A stretch of 6,829 nucleotides of DNA from HGM11788 sp964654945 (GTDB lineage: Bacteria; Bacillota; Clostridia; Lachnospirales; CAG-274). Where the stretch lies: assembly GCA_964654945.1 (NCBI GenBank), contig CAZZLN010000069.1, positions 1 to 6,829 on the forward strand, in the 5' to 3' direction. A model generated the notes under the pieces. It searched no databases. It saw only the letters and a list, made by a program, of their open reading frames with translations, and was not told the DNA's origin. Both the position numbers and the translations under genes were made by a program. Positions 1 through 5,790 of the stretch are shown piece after piece (position 1 is the first letter of the stretch; each line of letters starts with the position of its first letter).

Positions 1-1108
1 TAGCACTATTACTGTCAACACTGGAATATACATTAACGGTAACAGCATAAATAGTATTACCATTATTATAAATTGTCATAGTGCCGTTTGCACTTGCAAT
101 AATTGTAGTTGGAGCAGTTGCACTTCCTGTTGTTTGCACAGTTCCGTTTTCAGCTGTAACTGCACCGCTTGCATAAACCTTCACTACATCGCCCTTATAC
201 ACAGTAAATGACGCATTTGCATTATAGCCTCTTGAAAAGGCTTTGCCTCCTATAGTCACTGCACTTGAAAGATTTACTGCAGTGCCATCAGTAAGTGTAA
301 TTCCGTTTATTTCAGTATTTGCCGTAACGCTGTCAAAGGCAGAAGTGCCAAAATCCCAAGTTTTAATCTGTGCCATAGATTTTGCACCTGCTGCAGTCGC
401 AAGAAAATTAATAGGCCCTCCCGATGTAATTTTACTTGCCGCTATAAACTGGAAGTTGTTATTCTGTGTATAAATATTATCTGCCTGTGTGTTAAAGGTT
501 TCCTCATTATTGGAATCAGTATTAATAAGCTGTGACCTGCCAAAGGTTATGCTCGGGTGGTTTGAAGCGGGACTTAAATCCTCTGTATGTGCCTCGCTTA
601 AATAAAAGAATGTTTCATCACCGATTTTAGCAGGGTCTTTATACATACCCACTATAGGCCCCTCAGGCTTAGTGTAGGTTACTCCCGATTTAATATAAAC
701 TGCCAGAATTGTCATTGGCGGGTCTACATAAAATTGAAAATCCCGGTTATAGCTTGCTACATAATTTCTGACAGAGGTAGCATATTCATAATGGGAAAAT
801 GTATAGCTTGTTCCATTATAATCCTTTGTGCCAGGTGCAGTAACACCGCCCATATTTCCCACTGTAAGAACACTTGTGTCATAGGCTTCAAGCCGGTTGT
901 AGCCTGTGTCCACAGCTAAAATTGTCATACCGTTGTCTGGATTAGTATAATCTTTGACTTCTGTATATGATGCCACAGCATTGGCATCGTTAAGAATAAC
1001 TGTAGGCACATAATCCTGTGATGTAGCCGCAACGGCAGGCACTGCTGATGACAATGTCATAATGCCTGTAATAGCCATGGCGGCAATTTTTTGAATAAAT
1101 TTTTTCAT
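1..1108 (-). CDS. Secreted protein with signal peptide and C-terminal TWDF-type beta-rich module (3' end beyond window)
   Basis: The minus-strand reading frame runs without a stop from the ATG at 1108 to the window edge (369 codons plus one base), so the C-terminus is missing. Residues 1-28 form a classic signal peptide: MKKFIQK, a hydrophobic core, then AVPAVAA as the cleavage region. An exported or surface protein is therefore likely. Residues 30-245 match no family I recognise; this part is rich in Tyr, Thr, Asn and Asp, and carries MTILAV twice (61-66 and 132-137). Residues about 249-360 start with KTWDF and end with IYAVTVNVY. This alternating pattern resembles beta-sandwich accessory modules attached to secreted pectate lyases and similar enzymes, but that is a resemblance seen by eye. 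No catalytic motif is visible in the part present. The start is set by the Shine-Dalgarno sequence AGGGAGGG (1116-1123), 7 bases upstream. It lies 17 bases downstream of the small peptide gene and is probably cotranscribed with it. The missing C-terminus could hold a catalytic or anchoring domain. Confidence 0.85.
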   Translation of the reverse strand, partial: MKKFIQKIAAMAITGIMTLSSAVPAVAATSQDYVPTVILNDANAVASYTEVKDYTNPDNGMTILAVDTGYNRLEAYDTSVLTVGNMGGVTAPGTKDYNGTSYTFSHYEYATSVRNYVASYNRDFQFYVDPPMTILAVYIKSGVTYTKPEGPIVGMYKDPAKIGDETFFYLSEAHTEDLSPASNHPSITFGRSQLINTDSNNEETFNTQADNIYTQNNNFQFIAASKITSGGPINFLATAAGAKSMAQIKTWDFGTSAFDSVTANTEINGITLTDGTAVNLSSAVTIGGKAFSRGYNANASFTVYKGDVVKVYASGAVTAENGTVQTTGSATAPTTIIASANGTMTIYNNGNTIYAVTVNVYSSVDSNSA

Positions 1109-1125
1109 AATTGTTCCCTCCCTGA

Positions 1126-1278
1126 CTATTGGTTTAATGTACCGAGTGTGTACTGCACACCGTCTTTAGTTTGTAAATCGTATACCGGATTATCTGCTAA
1201 ACCCGAACTATCCATAAGCCTTGATGAAATGTTATATTTTCTTATATTTGCCTCAGGCTTTTGATAAACCTTTTTCAT
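1126..1278 (-). CDS. Small 50-residue peptide of unknown function, 'MKKxYxKPE' type
   Basis: The peptide begins MKKVYQKPEANIRKYNISS and ends YTLGTLNQ. It has no signal peptide, transmembrane segment or cysteine. Short proteins starting 'MKKxYxKPE' followed by a few beta-like residues are common in gut Clostridia and are usually left uncharacterised; some RiPP precursor leaders share the YxxP pattern. No maturation enzyme is present in this window, so a RiPP role is only a possibility. The start at 1278 is chosen because AAAGGGG (1287-1293) lies 8 bases upstream; an in-frame ATG at 1284 would give 52 residues but leaves only 2 bases of spacing. It is the first gene of a minus-strand unit with the secreted protein 17 bases downstream, and a terminator-like hairpin sits in its leader. 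The good ribosome-binding site, tight spacing and recognisable N-terminal pattern make it a real gene rather than a chance frame. Confidence 0.72.
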   Translation of the reverse strand: MKKVYQKPEANIRKYNISSRLMDSSGLADNPVYDLQTKDGVQYTLGTLNQ

Positions 1279-1286
1279 TTGCATTT

Positions 1287-1293
1287 CCCCTTT
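1287..1293 (-). promoter_or_regulatory. Ribosome-binding site that decides the small-peptide start
   Basis: On the minus strand this reads AAAGGGG. It is 8 bases from the ATG at 1278 and only 2 bases from the ATG at 1284. Normal spacing therefore favours the shorter, 50-residue product. Confidence 0.6.
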
Positions 1294-1304
1294 AATTTAT
1301 AAAA

Positions 1305-1348
1305 AATAATAAAAAAGGGTACAGCAAGAGAAATCTACCGTACCCTTT
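1305..1348 (-). terminator. Terminator-like or attenuator-like hairpin in the leader of the small-peptide unit
   Basis: AAAGGGTAC (1314-1322) and GTACCCTTT (1340-1348) are perfect 9-base inverted repeats around a 17-base loop. Read on the minus strand, the stem is followed by TTTTTTATTATTTTTT, the hallmark of an intrinsic terminator. On the plus strand it is followed by A residues, so the signal points leftwards. No gene ends immediately upstream on the minus strand, and the peptide gene starts about 36 bases after the stem. It is therefore either a leader attenuator or a barrier to transcription entering from the right. No antiterminator or known riboswitch fold was recognised. Confidence 0.55.
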
Positions 1349-1366
1349 CAAAAAAAATATTACATT

Positions 1367-1409
1367 TATGTTACAACATTTTTACTAATATTTCAATGGT
1401 TGTAATGTA
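1367..1409. repeat. Inverted repeat overlapping the possible leftward promoter
   Basis: TTACAAC (1371-1377) is matched by GTTGTAA (1399-1405). As RNA the pairing extends to 11 pairs (1367-1377 with 1399-1409) if two G-U pairs are allowed. The centre is a 21-base A/T-rich spacer. It covers both boxes of the possible minus-strand promoter, so it could be an operator, but it does not match the Rex consensus or another operator I know. Confidence 0.3.
1368..1396 (-). promoter_or_regulatory. Possible sigma-A promoter for the small-peptide unit
   Basis: On the minus strand TTGAAA (1391-1396) and TAACAT (1368-1373) are 17 bases apart, which would start transcription near 1361, just before the terminator-like hairpin. 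The -35 box is good and the -10 box is weak (4 of 6). A consensus TTGACA also occurs at 1439-1444 on this strand, but its best partner, TAAAAT at 1413-1418, lies 20 bases away. Such matches arise easily in A/T-rich DNA. Confidence 0.3.
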
Positions 1410-1547
1410 CAAATTTTAGTGTTAATTTTTAGTCAAATTGTCAAAAAAAATTAAGCTGTAATTTTTATGCTTTTATATTCATATCAATAACTAAGCTTTG
1501 GAAAAATTTATTTGCAAAAAATATGACAAAAAATCTGTCTGTTGCCC

Positions 1548-1576
1548 TTGAATTTTTATGTAGATTATTGTATTAT
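1548..1576 (+). promoter_or_regulatory. Candidate sigma-A promoter of the rnf operon
   Basis: TTGAAT (1548-1553) and TATTAT (1571-1576) are separated by exactly 17 bases, close to the TTGACA-17-TATAAT consensus. The predicted start of transcription is near 1583, leaving a leader of about 100 bases before rnfC. It is the best rightward match seen in the intergenic region, and no gene upstream on this strand could otherwise supply the transcript. Confidence 0.5.
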
Positions 1577-1593
1577 ATTATTAAAGTAAATTC

Positions 1594-1665
1594 ATAAGAA
1601 CTGTTTGGGTAAATAAAAATTTTCTGCTCTTATTTTAGTATTTTTATTTTAAATAAAGTTCTTAT
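1594..1665 (+). promoter_or_regulatory. Nested inverted repeats in the rnf operon leader
   Basis: ATAAGAAC (1594-1601) pairs perfectly with GTTCTTAT (1658-1665). Inside it, AAATAAAAAT (1611-1620) pairs perfectly with ATTTTTATTT (1640-1649) around a 19-base loop. The outer stem ends 5 bases before the rnfC Shine-Dalgarno sequence AAGGAGG (1671-1677). The two stems could form one long imperfect hairpin with an internal loop, affecting mRNA stability or ribosome access. The inner stem is purely A/T and could be chance; the outer stem is less likely to be. Confidence 0.35.
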
Positions 1666-1686
1666 ATAAAAAGGAGGAATTAGATT

Positions 1687-3015
1687 ATGAATCTACACAC
1701 CTTTAAAAGAGGTATTCATCCACCTGACGGAAAAGCTTATACCAATTCTAAGCCTATCCAGATAATTATGCCAAAAGCAGGTGCATTAATGGTTTTTCCA
1801 TTAAGTCAGCATATTGGTGCTCCTGCCACCGCCATAGTTAATAAGGGTGACAGAGTGCTTTTAGGACAAAAGATAGCTGAAGCAGGCGGTTTTGTTTCTT
1901 CTCCTATTCACTCATCTGTATCCGGTATCGTAAAGGATATTAAACCTATGATGGCTCCCAGCGGTGCTGTGATGCCTTCTATAATTATTGAGAACGACGG
2001 TCTTTATGAAGAAGATTCTTCTCTTGGAAAGGATACTGATTGGGAATCCTTTGACAGAGATAAAATTCTCAATAAAATCAAAGAAGCGGGTATAGTCGGT
2101 CTTGGCGGTGCAGGTTTTCCTACTCACGTTAAGTTAAATCCGCCTCCAACAGATAAAATTGATACTATTATTGTCAATGCTGCCGAATGTGAGCCTTATA
2201 TTACATCTGACCACAGAGTTATGCTGGAAAAAACCGACAGACTTGTTTTAGGTCTTGCGGTTATGCTAAAGCTTCATGAGGGTGCAAAGGGCTACATAGC
2301 TATCGAGGCAAACAAGCCTGATGCAATCGAAGCAGTTTCAAAGGCTTGCGAAAAATATGACAACATATCTGTTCTTATGCTTAAAACAAAATATCCTCAG
2401 GGCTCTGAAAAACAGCTTATTTATGCTGTGACAGGCAGAGAGGTTGAATCAGGCAAGCTTCCTGCATCAGCAGGCTGTATAGTAGATAATGTGGATACTG
2501 TGCTCGCCATTGAAAGAGCAGTTGTTAAAGACAGACCTCTTATGAGAAGAATTGTTACATTTACAGGTGATGCAGTGGCTAATCCCGGCAATTATCAAAT
2601 AAGAATAGGTATGAATATTAACGAATTTATTGAAGAAGTCGGCGGATTTAAAGAAGAACCCGGAAAGATTATTGCAGGGGGTCCGATGATGGGGCCTGCA
2701 ATGTTTAATACTGATGTGCCTTTTGTTAAAACAAGCTCTGCTCTTTTATGTCTTACAAGAGAAGCTGCAAAGCTTCCTCCTGAACAAAACTGTATCAGAT
2801 GCGGAAAATGTGTGGGTGCCTGTCCAATGGGACTTATGCCCCTTGTTTTAAACCAAGATGCACTTTCAAAGGACTTTGGTGCTTTTGAGGTTCATGACGG
2901 TCTTGACTGTATAGAATGCGGCTCATGCTCTTATGTATGTCCTGCTAAACGTCATCTTGCTCAAAGTATCAGAATATTCAAGCGTGAAGTTATGGCTTCA
3001 AAAAGAAAGAAATAA
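1687..3015 (+). CDS. rnfC: Rnf complex subunit RnfC (NADH-binding, FMN and two [4Fe-4S] clusters)
   Basis: RnfC is the peripheral, cytoplasmic subunit that passes electrons to NAD+ in the ferredoxin:NAD+ oxidoreductase. The 442 residues show the N-terminal barrel-sandwich region (about 1-100, with HPPDGK near the start). Next comes a nucleotide/FMN domain like the complex I 51-kDa subunit, with the glycine-rich GLGGAGFPT (138-146) and NAAECEPY (164-171). An SLBB-like region (about 285-336) ends in GGPMMG. Two C-terminal ferredoxin motifs follow: Cys369/372/375/379 and Cys408/411/414/418. The protein stops soon after the second cluster and lacks the long Ala/Lys-rich extension of proteobacterial RnfC, as is usual in Clostridia. 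The start is supported by AAGGAGG (1671-1677), 9 bases upstream. It is the first gene of the rnf operon, with 12 bases to rnfD. Nothing appears broken and the identification is secure. Confidence 0.97.
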   Translation: MNLHTFKRGIHPPDGKAYTNSKPIQIIMPKAGALMVFPLSQHIGAPATAIVNKGDRVLLGQKIAEAGGFVSSPIHSSVSGIVKDIKPMMAPSGAVMPSIIIENDGLYEEDSSLGKDTDWESFDRDKILNKIKEAGIVGLGGAGFPTHVKLNPPPTDKIDTIIVNAAECEPYITSDHRVMLEKTDRLVLGLAVMLKLHEGAKGYIAIEANKPDAIEAVSKACEKYDNISVLMLKTKYPQGSEKQLIYAVTGREVESGKLPASAGCIVDNVDTVLAIERAVVKDRPLMRRIVTFTGDAVANPGNYQIRIGMNINEFIEEVGGFKEEPGKIIAGGPMMGPAMFNTDVPFVKTSSALLCLTREAAKLPPEQNCIRCGKCVGACPMGLMPLVLNQDALSKDFGAFEVHDGLDCIECGSCSYVCPAKRHLAQSIRIFKREVMASKRKK

Positions 3016-3027
3016 GGAGGGAATATA

Positions 3028-4041
3028 ATGGAAAACAATAATTTAATGGTTTCTTCAACACCTCATATTCGTTCCAATGAAACTATATCAAGCGTTATGA
3101 GAGATGTGATTATTGCTCTTGTGCCTTCTGCAATTGCAGGCATTGTATTCTTCGGAGTATCTGCTGCAATAATTATCGCAATGAGTATCATTGCCTGTGT
3201 TGTATTTGAAACACTTTTTAACAAGATTGCTAAAAAACAAAACACTATAAGTGACTTATCAGCAGTTGTTACAGGTCTTTTGCTTGCAATGAATATGCCT
3301 GCTTTAAGCCTTAGCGAGCATCCTGTTGCCTGTTTTGCAATGCCTATTGTGGGCAGCCTGTTTGCTATCGTGATTGCAAAACAGTTATTCGGCGGTTTAG
3401 GTCAAAATTTTATTAACCCTGCTCTTGCAGGACGTGCATTTTTGCTTGCATCTTATCCTACTCTTATGAGCGGCTCAGCTTTTGGAACTACTAATTTTAT
3501 GAGCGGTGTTGATGCTGCTACTTATGCTACTCCTCTTGCAGTTATTAAAGCAGGAAATGTTCCCGATTCATCAATTTTTGATGCTTTAATCGGCAACATT
3601 GGCGGCACAATCGGTGAAACCTGTGCTATACTTCTTATTCTCGGCGGTATTTATCTTATTGTTAAAAAGATAATAAGCTGGAGAATTCCTGTTGTTTATA
3701 TTGCTACAGTATTTATATTCACATATTTTCTTCAGGCTGTCGGCGTTGAAGCTGCTGCATACAGAATGCCTTTATATGAATTATTTTCAGGAGGCTTAAT
3801 GCTTGGTGCTTTCTTTATGGCTACTGACTATGCTTCTTCTCCCGTAACTCCTACAGGTCAGCTTATTATGGGATTTGGCTGTGGTTTTATAACAACATTA
3901 ATCAGAGTGTTTGGCGGGTATCCTGAGGGTGTGTCATATTCTATACTTCTTATGAACCTTTGTGTTCCTCTTATTGACAGATTTACTGCTCCTAAGAAAT
4001 TTGGTTATGTAAAGCCTGTTAAAGTAAAGGAGGTTGAATAA
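3028..4041 (+). CDS. rnfD: Rnf complex subunit RnfD (membrane protein with covalent FMN)
   Basis: RnfD is an integral membrane subunit related to NqrB. It carries a covalently bound FMN and is thought to contribute to the ion pathway. The 337 residues contain roughly nine or ten hydrophobic helices. Family signatures are GGLGQNFINPALAGRAF (122-138), TDYASSPVTPTGQ (266-278) and GGYPEGVSYSILLMN (296-310). The segment VDAATYATPL (161-170) corresponds to the flavin-attachment site, with Thr168 the likely FMN acceptor. This is inferred from family position; the local sequence differs from the SGAT form of Nqr proteins. The Shine-Dalgarno GGAGG (3016-3020) lies 7 bases before the ATG, directly after the rnfC stop. 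The rnfG ribosome-binding site lies inside the last codons of this gene and rnfG starts 1 base after its stop, so the two are probably translationally coupled. Length is normal for the family. Confidence 0.97.
   Translation: MENNNLMVSSTPHIRSNETISSVMRDVIIALVPSAIAGIVFFGVSAAIIIAMSIIACVVFETLFNKIAKKQNTISDLSAVVTGLLLAMNMPALSLSEHPVACFAMPIVGSLFAIVIAKQLFGGLGQNFINPALAGRAFLLASYPTLMSGSAFGTTNFMSGVDAATYATPLAVIKAGNVPDSSIFDALIGNIGGTIGETCAILLILGGIYLIVKKIISWRIPVVYIATVFIFTYFLQAVGVEAAAYRMPLYELFSGGLMLGAFFMATDYASSPVTPTGQLIMGFGCGFITTLIRVFGGYPEGVSYSILLMNLCVPLIDRFTAPKKFGYVKPVKVKEVE
4026..4033 (+). promoter_or_regulatory. Ribosome-binding site that decides the rnfG start
   Basis: AAAGGAGG lies inside the 3' end of rnfD. 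The ATG at 4043 is 9 bases downstream, which is ideal. The upstream in-frame TTG at 4034 directly abuts this site and cannot be used efficiently, so the ATG at 4043 is taken as the start of rnfG. Confidence 0.8.
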
Positions 4042-4042
4042 T

Positions 4043-4597
4043 ATGTCTAGTATTATAAAGCCGGCTGCAGTTCTTCTTATTATATGCGTTGTTGCTGCAG
4101 GTCTTTTAGGTTATGTTAATCAGATTACTCTTGCTCCTATTGCTGCACAGGAGGAAGCTGCTAAAAATGACAGTATGAAGGCAGTTTTGCCTGATGCTGC
4201 AAGTTTTGGTGAAGAAACAGAAGTAAATGAGGGCAATATTACTTCTGTTACTCCTGCTCTTGATGCTGAAGGCAATGAAATCGGCTATGCCGTTGCTGTC
4301 ACAACAAAAGGCTTTAGTGCAGGTCTTAAATTAATGTATGGTATTGATACAGCAGGCACTATTACAGGTCTTTCTATTGTGGATTGCTCAAATGAAACTC
4401 CCGGTCTTGGTGCTAATGCTGCAAATGAAAGCTTCTATGGTCAGTTTGCAGGAAAAAGCGGAAATGTTGCCGTCAGTAAAGACGGCGGAGATATTGAAGC
4501 TCTTACCGGTGCTACTATTACTTCAAGAGCAGTTGCCAATGCTGCATCAGAGGCTATCAGTTATGTTCAGAATAATATGGAAGGAGGGGCTAATTAA
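4043..4597 (+). CDS. rnfG: Rnf complex subunit RnfG (membrane-anchored flavoprotein with covalent FMN)
   Basis: RnfG relates to NqrC. It is anchored by one N-terminal helix (about residues 7-27) and exposes an FMN-binding domain on the outer face of the membrane. In the 184 residues the flavin site is EALTGATITS (152-161); Thr158 should carry the FMN through a phosphoester bond made by ApbE. The usual first residue of the ApbE motif DxxS/TGAT is Glu152 rather than Asp. The family signature ETPGLGA (118-124) is present, preceded by Ser-Asn where many homologues have a His. The ATG at 4043 is preferred over an upstream TTG at 4034 because AAAGGAGG ends at 4033. The gene begins 1 base after rnfD, and its stop TAA shares its last A with the ATG of rnfE, indicating translational coupling on both sides. 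No apbE gene is in the window, so the flavin transferase must be encoded elsewhere. Confidence 0.95.
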   Translation: MSSIIKPAAVLLIICVVAAGLLGYVNQITLAPIAAQEEAAKNDSMKAVLPDAASFGEETEVNEGNITSVTPALDAEGNEIGYAVAVTTKGFSAGLKLMYGIDTAGTITGLSIVDCSNETPGLGANAANESFYGQFAGKSGNVAVSKDGGDIEALTGATITSRAVANAASEAISYVQNNMEGGAN

Positions 4598-5184
4598 TGA
4601 ATCCTATTAAAATTATTAAAAACGGTATTATTGATGAAAACCCTACTTTTGTACAGGTTATTGGTATGTGTCCTACTCTTGCCGTAACATCTTCTGCCAT
4701 TAACGGTATGGGTATGGGACTTGCAACTACAGCAGTTCTTATCTGCTCTAACTTTGTTATTTCTCTTATCAGAAAAATAATTCCTGACAGTGTAAGAATA
4801 CCTTGCTATATTGTTGTTATAGCATCGTTTGTTACAATTGTTCAGATGCTTTTAAAGGGTTATGTTCCTACACTTAATGCAAGTCTTGGTGTGTTTATTC
4901 CTCTTATAGTTGTAAACTGCCTTATTCTTGCAAGAGCTGAAGCATTTGCAGGCAAAAACAATCCTGTGGCATCTTTATTTGACGGTGTTGGTATGGGACT
5001 TGGTTTTACACTTGCACTTACTGTTCTTGGCTTAGTAAGAGAAATTCTCGGTAACGGCTCTGCTTTCGGAATTGCTGTTTTGCCTGAAAGCTGCAAGACT
5101 TTACTTATGATTTTACCACCGGGTGCTTTCATTACTTTAGCATTCCTTATGGTATTAGTTAATTTATTAAGAAATAAGAAATAG
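4597..5184 (+). CDS. rnfE: Rnf complex membrane subunit RnfE
   Basis: RnfE is a six-helix integral membrane protein, homologous to RnfA and NqrD and inserted in the opposite orientation to its partner RnfA. The two halves form the membrane core through which electrons cross and to which ion pumping is coupled. The sequence (195 residues) opens with the typical NPTFVQVIGMCPTLAVTSS. Cys25 in this motif and Cys108 in VVNCLILARAEAF are the positions that, with two cysteines of RnfA, hold the intramembrane [2Fe-2S] cluster in Rnf/Nqr structures. Other conserved blocks are SLFDGVGMGLGFT (126-138) and VLGLVREILGNGS (143-155). AAGGAGG (4581-4587) precedes the ATG by 9 bases, and the start overlaps the rnfG stop by one base. 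Length is close to the family's usual ~200 residues, and nothing looks abnormal. Confidence 0.96.
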   Translation: MNPIKIIKNGIIDENPTFVQVIGMCPTLAVTSSAINGMGMGLATTAVLICSNFVISLIRKIIPDSVRIPCYIVVIASFVTIVQMLLKGYVPTLNASLGVFIPLIVVNCLILARAEAFAGKNNPVASLFDGVGMGLGFTLALTVLGLVREILGNGSAFGIAVLPESCKTLLMILPPGAFITLAFLMVLVNLLRNKK

Positions 5185-5198
5185 GAGGTGGATAGATA

Positions 5199-5771
5199 AT
5201 GGATTTATTTGTAACATTAATGGCGGCTATTTTCGTCAATAACTTTATTTTCTGTAAATTCTTAGGTATCTGTCCTTTCCTTGGAGTATCTAAGAAGGTT
5301 GAAACAGCAGCCGGTATGGGCGTTGCGGTAATTTTCGTTATTGCCCTTGCTTCTGCTGCTACATGGCTTGTTTATAATTTTGTTTTAGTTAAATTAGGAC
5401 TTGAATATTTATATAACATTGCTTTTATTTTAATTATTGCATCACTTGTTCAGTTTGTTGAAATGTTTATTAAAAAGAGTTCTCCTAGTCTTTATCAGGC
5501 TCTTGGCGTTTATCTTCCTCTTATTACAACAAACTGTGCTGTTCTTGGTGTAACAGTTACTAATATGGAATCTAACTATAATTTCATTACATCTCTTGTA
5601 AACGGTATTGGTGCAGCAGTTGGTTTTGCTCTTGCTATTATACTTTTTGCAGGTGTAAGAGAAAGACTTGAAAAGGCTCCTATTCCTAAGCCTTTCAAAG
5701 GTTTCCCTATTACACTTATTACTGCCGGCTTAATGAGTATTGCCTTTTTAGGCTTCTCAGGTATGCTTTAA
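5199..5771 (+). CDS. rnfA: Rnf complex membrane subunit RnfA
   Basis: RnfA is the six-helix membrane subunit that pairs with RnfE. The 190 residues carry the family hallmarks NNFIFCKFLGICPFLGVS (14-31), SSPSLYQALGVYLPLITTNC (94-113), LVNGIGAAVGF (133-143) and the C-terminal block GFPITLITAGLMSIAFLGF (168-186). Cys25 and Cys113 are the expected ligands of the [2Fe-2S] cluster shared with RnfE Cys25 and Cys108; Cys19 is an additional cysteine in the first helix. The gene starts 14 bases after rnfE. Its Shine-Dalgarno AGGAGGTG (5183-5190) overlaps the rnfE stop codon and stands 8 bases before the ATG. The length matches the family, and the identification rests on near full-length recognisable motifs. 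The related NqrE is excluded by the ferredoxin-type RnfB and RnfC around it. Confidence 0.96.
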   Translation: MDLFVTLMAAIFVNNFIFCKFLGICPFLGVSKKVETAAGMGVAVIFVIALASAATWLVYNFVLVKLGLEYLYNIAFILIIASLVQFVEMFIKKSSPSLYQALGVYLPLITTNCAVLGVTVTNMESNYNFITSLVNGIGAAVGFALAIILFAGVRERLEKAPIPKPFKGFPITLITAGLMSIAFLGFSGML

Positions 5772-5790
5772 AATAAGGAGGGTTAAAAAA

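Larger units (their letters stand above)
1294..1686. other. Divergent intergenic region between the peptide unit and the rnf operon
   Basis: This very A/T-rich stretch of about 390 bases separates the leftward peptide/secreted-protein unit from the rightward rnf operon. I see no plausible protein gene on either strand. It contains, from left to right, a terminator-like hairpin acting leftwards, an inverted repeat overlapping a possible leftward promoter, a candidate rightward promoter, and nested inverted repeats in the rnf leader. Each is listed separately. Between about 1445 and 1545 I find only A/T-rich DNA with no clear element. Confidence 0.8.

Noticed and set aside
243..919. Plus-strand open frames at 243-473 and 734-919
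   Set aside because: They lie antisense to the continuous minus-strand secreted-protein frame, have no ribosome-binding site of note and encode no recognisable motifs.
4034..4042. TTG at 4034 as an upstream start of rnfG
   Set aside because: The Shine-Dalgarno sequence ends at 4033, leaving no spacing; the ATG at 4043 has ideal 9-base spacing.
4338..4610. Second plus-strand frame of 90 codons inside rnfG running into the start of rnfE
   Set aside because: It overlaps the well-supported rnfG in another frame, has no proper ribosome-binding site, and its composition is a frame-shifted reading of rnfG.
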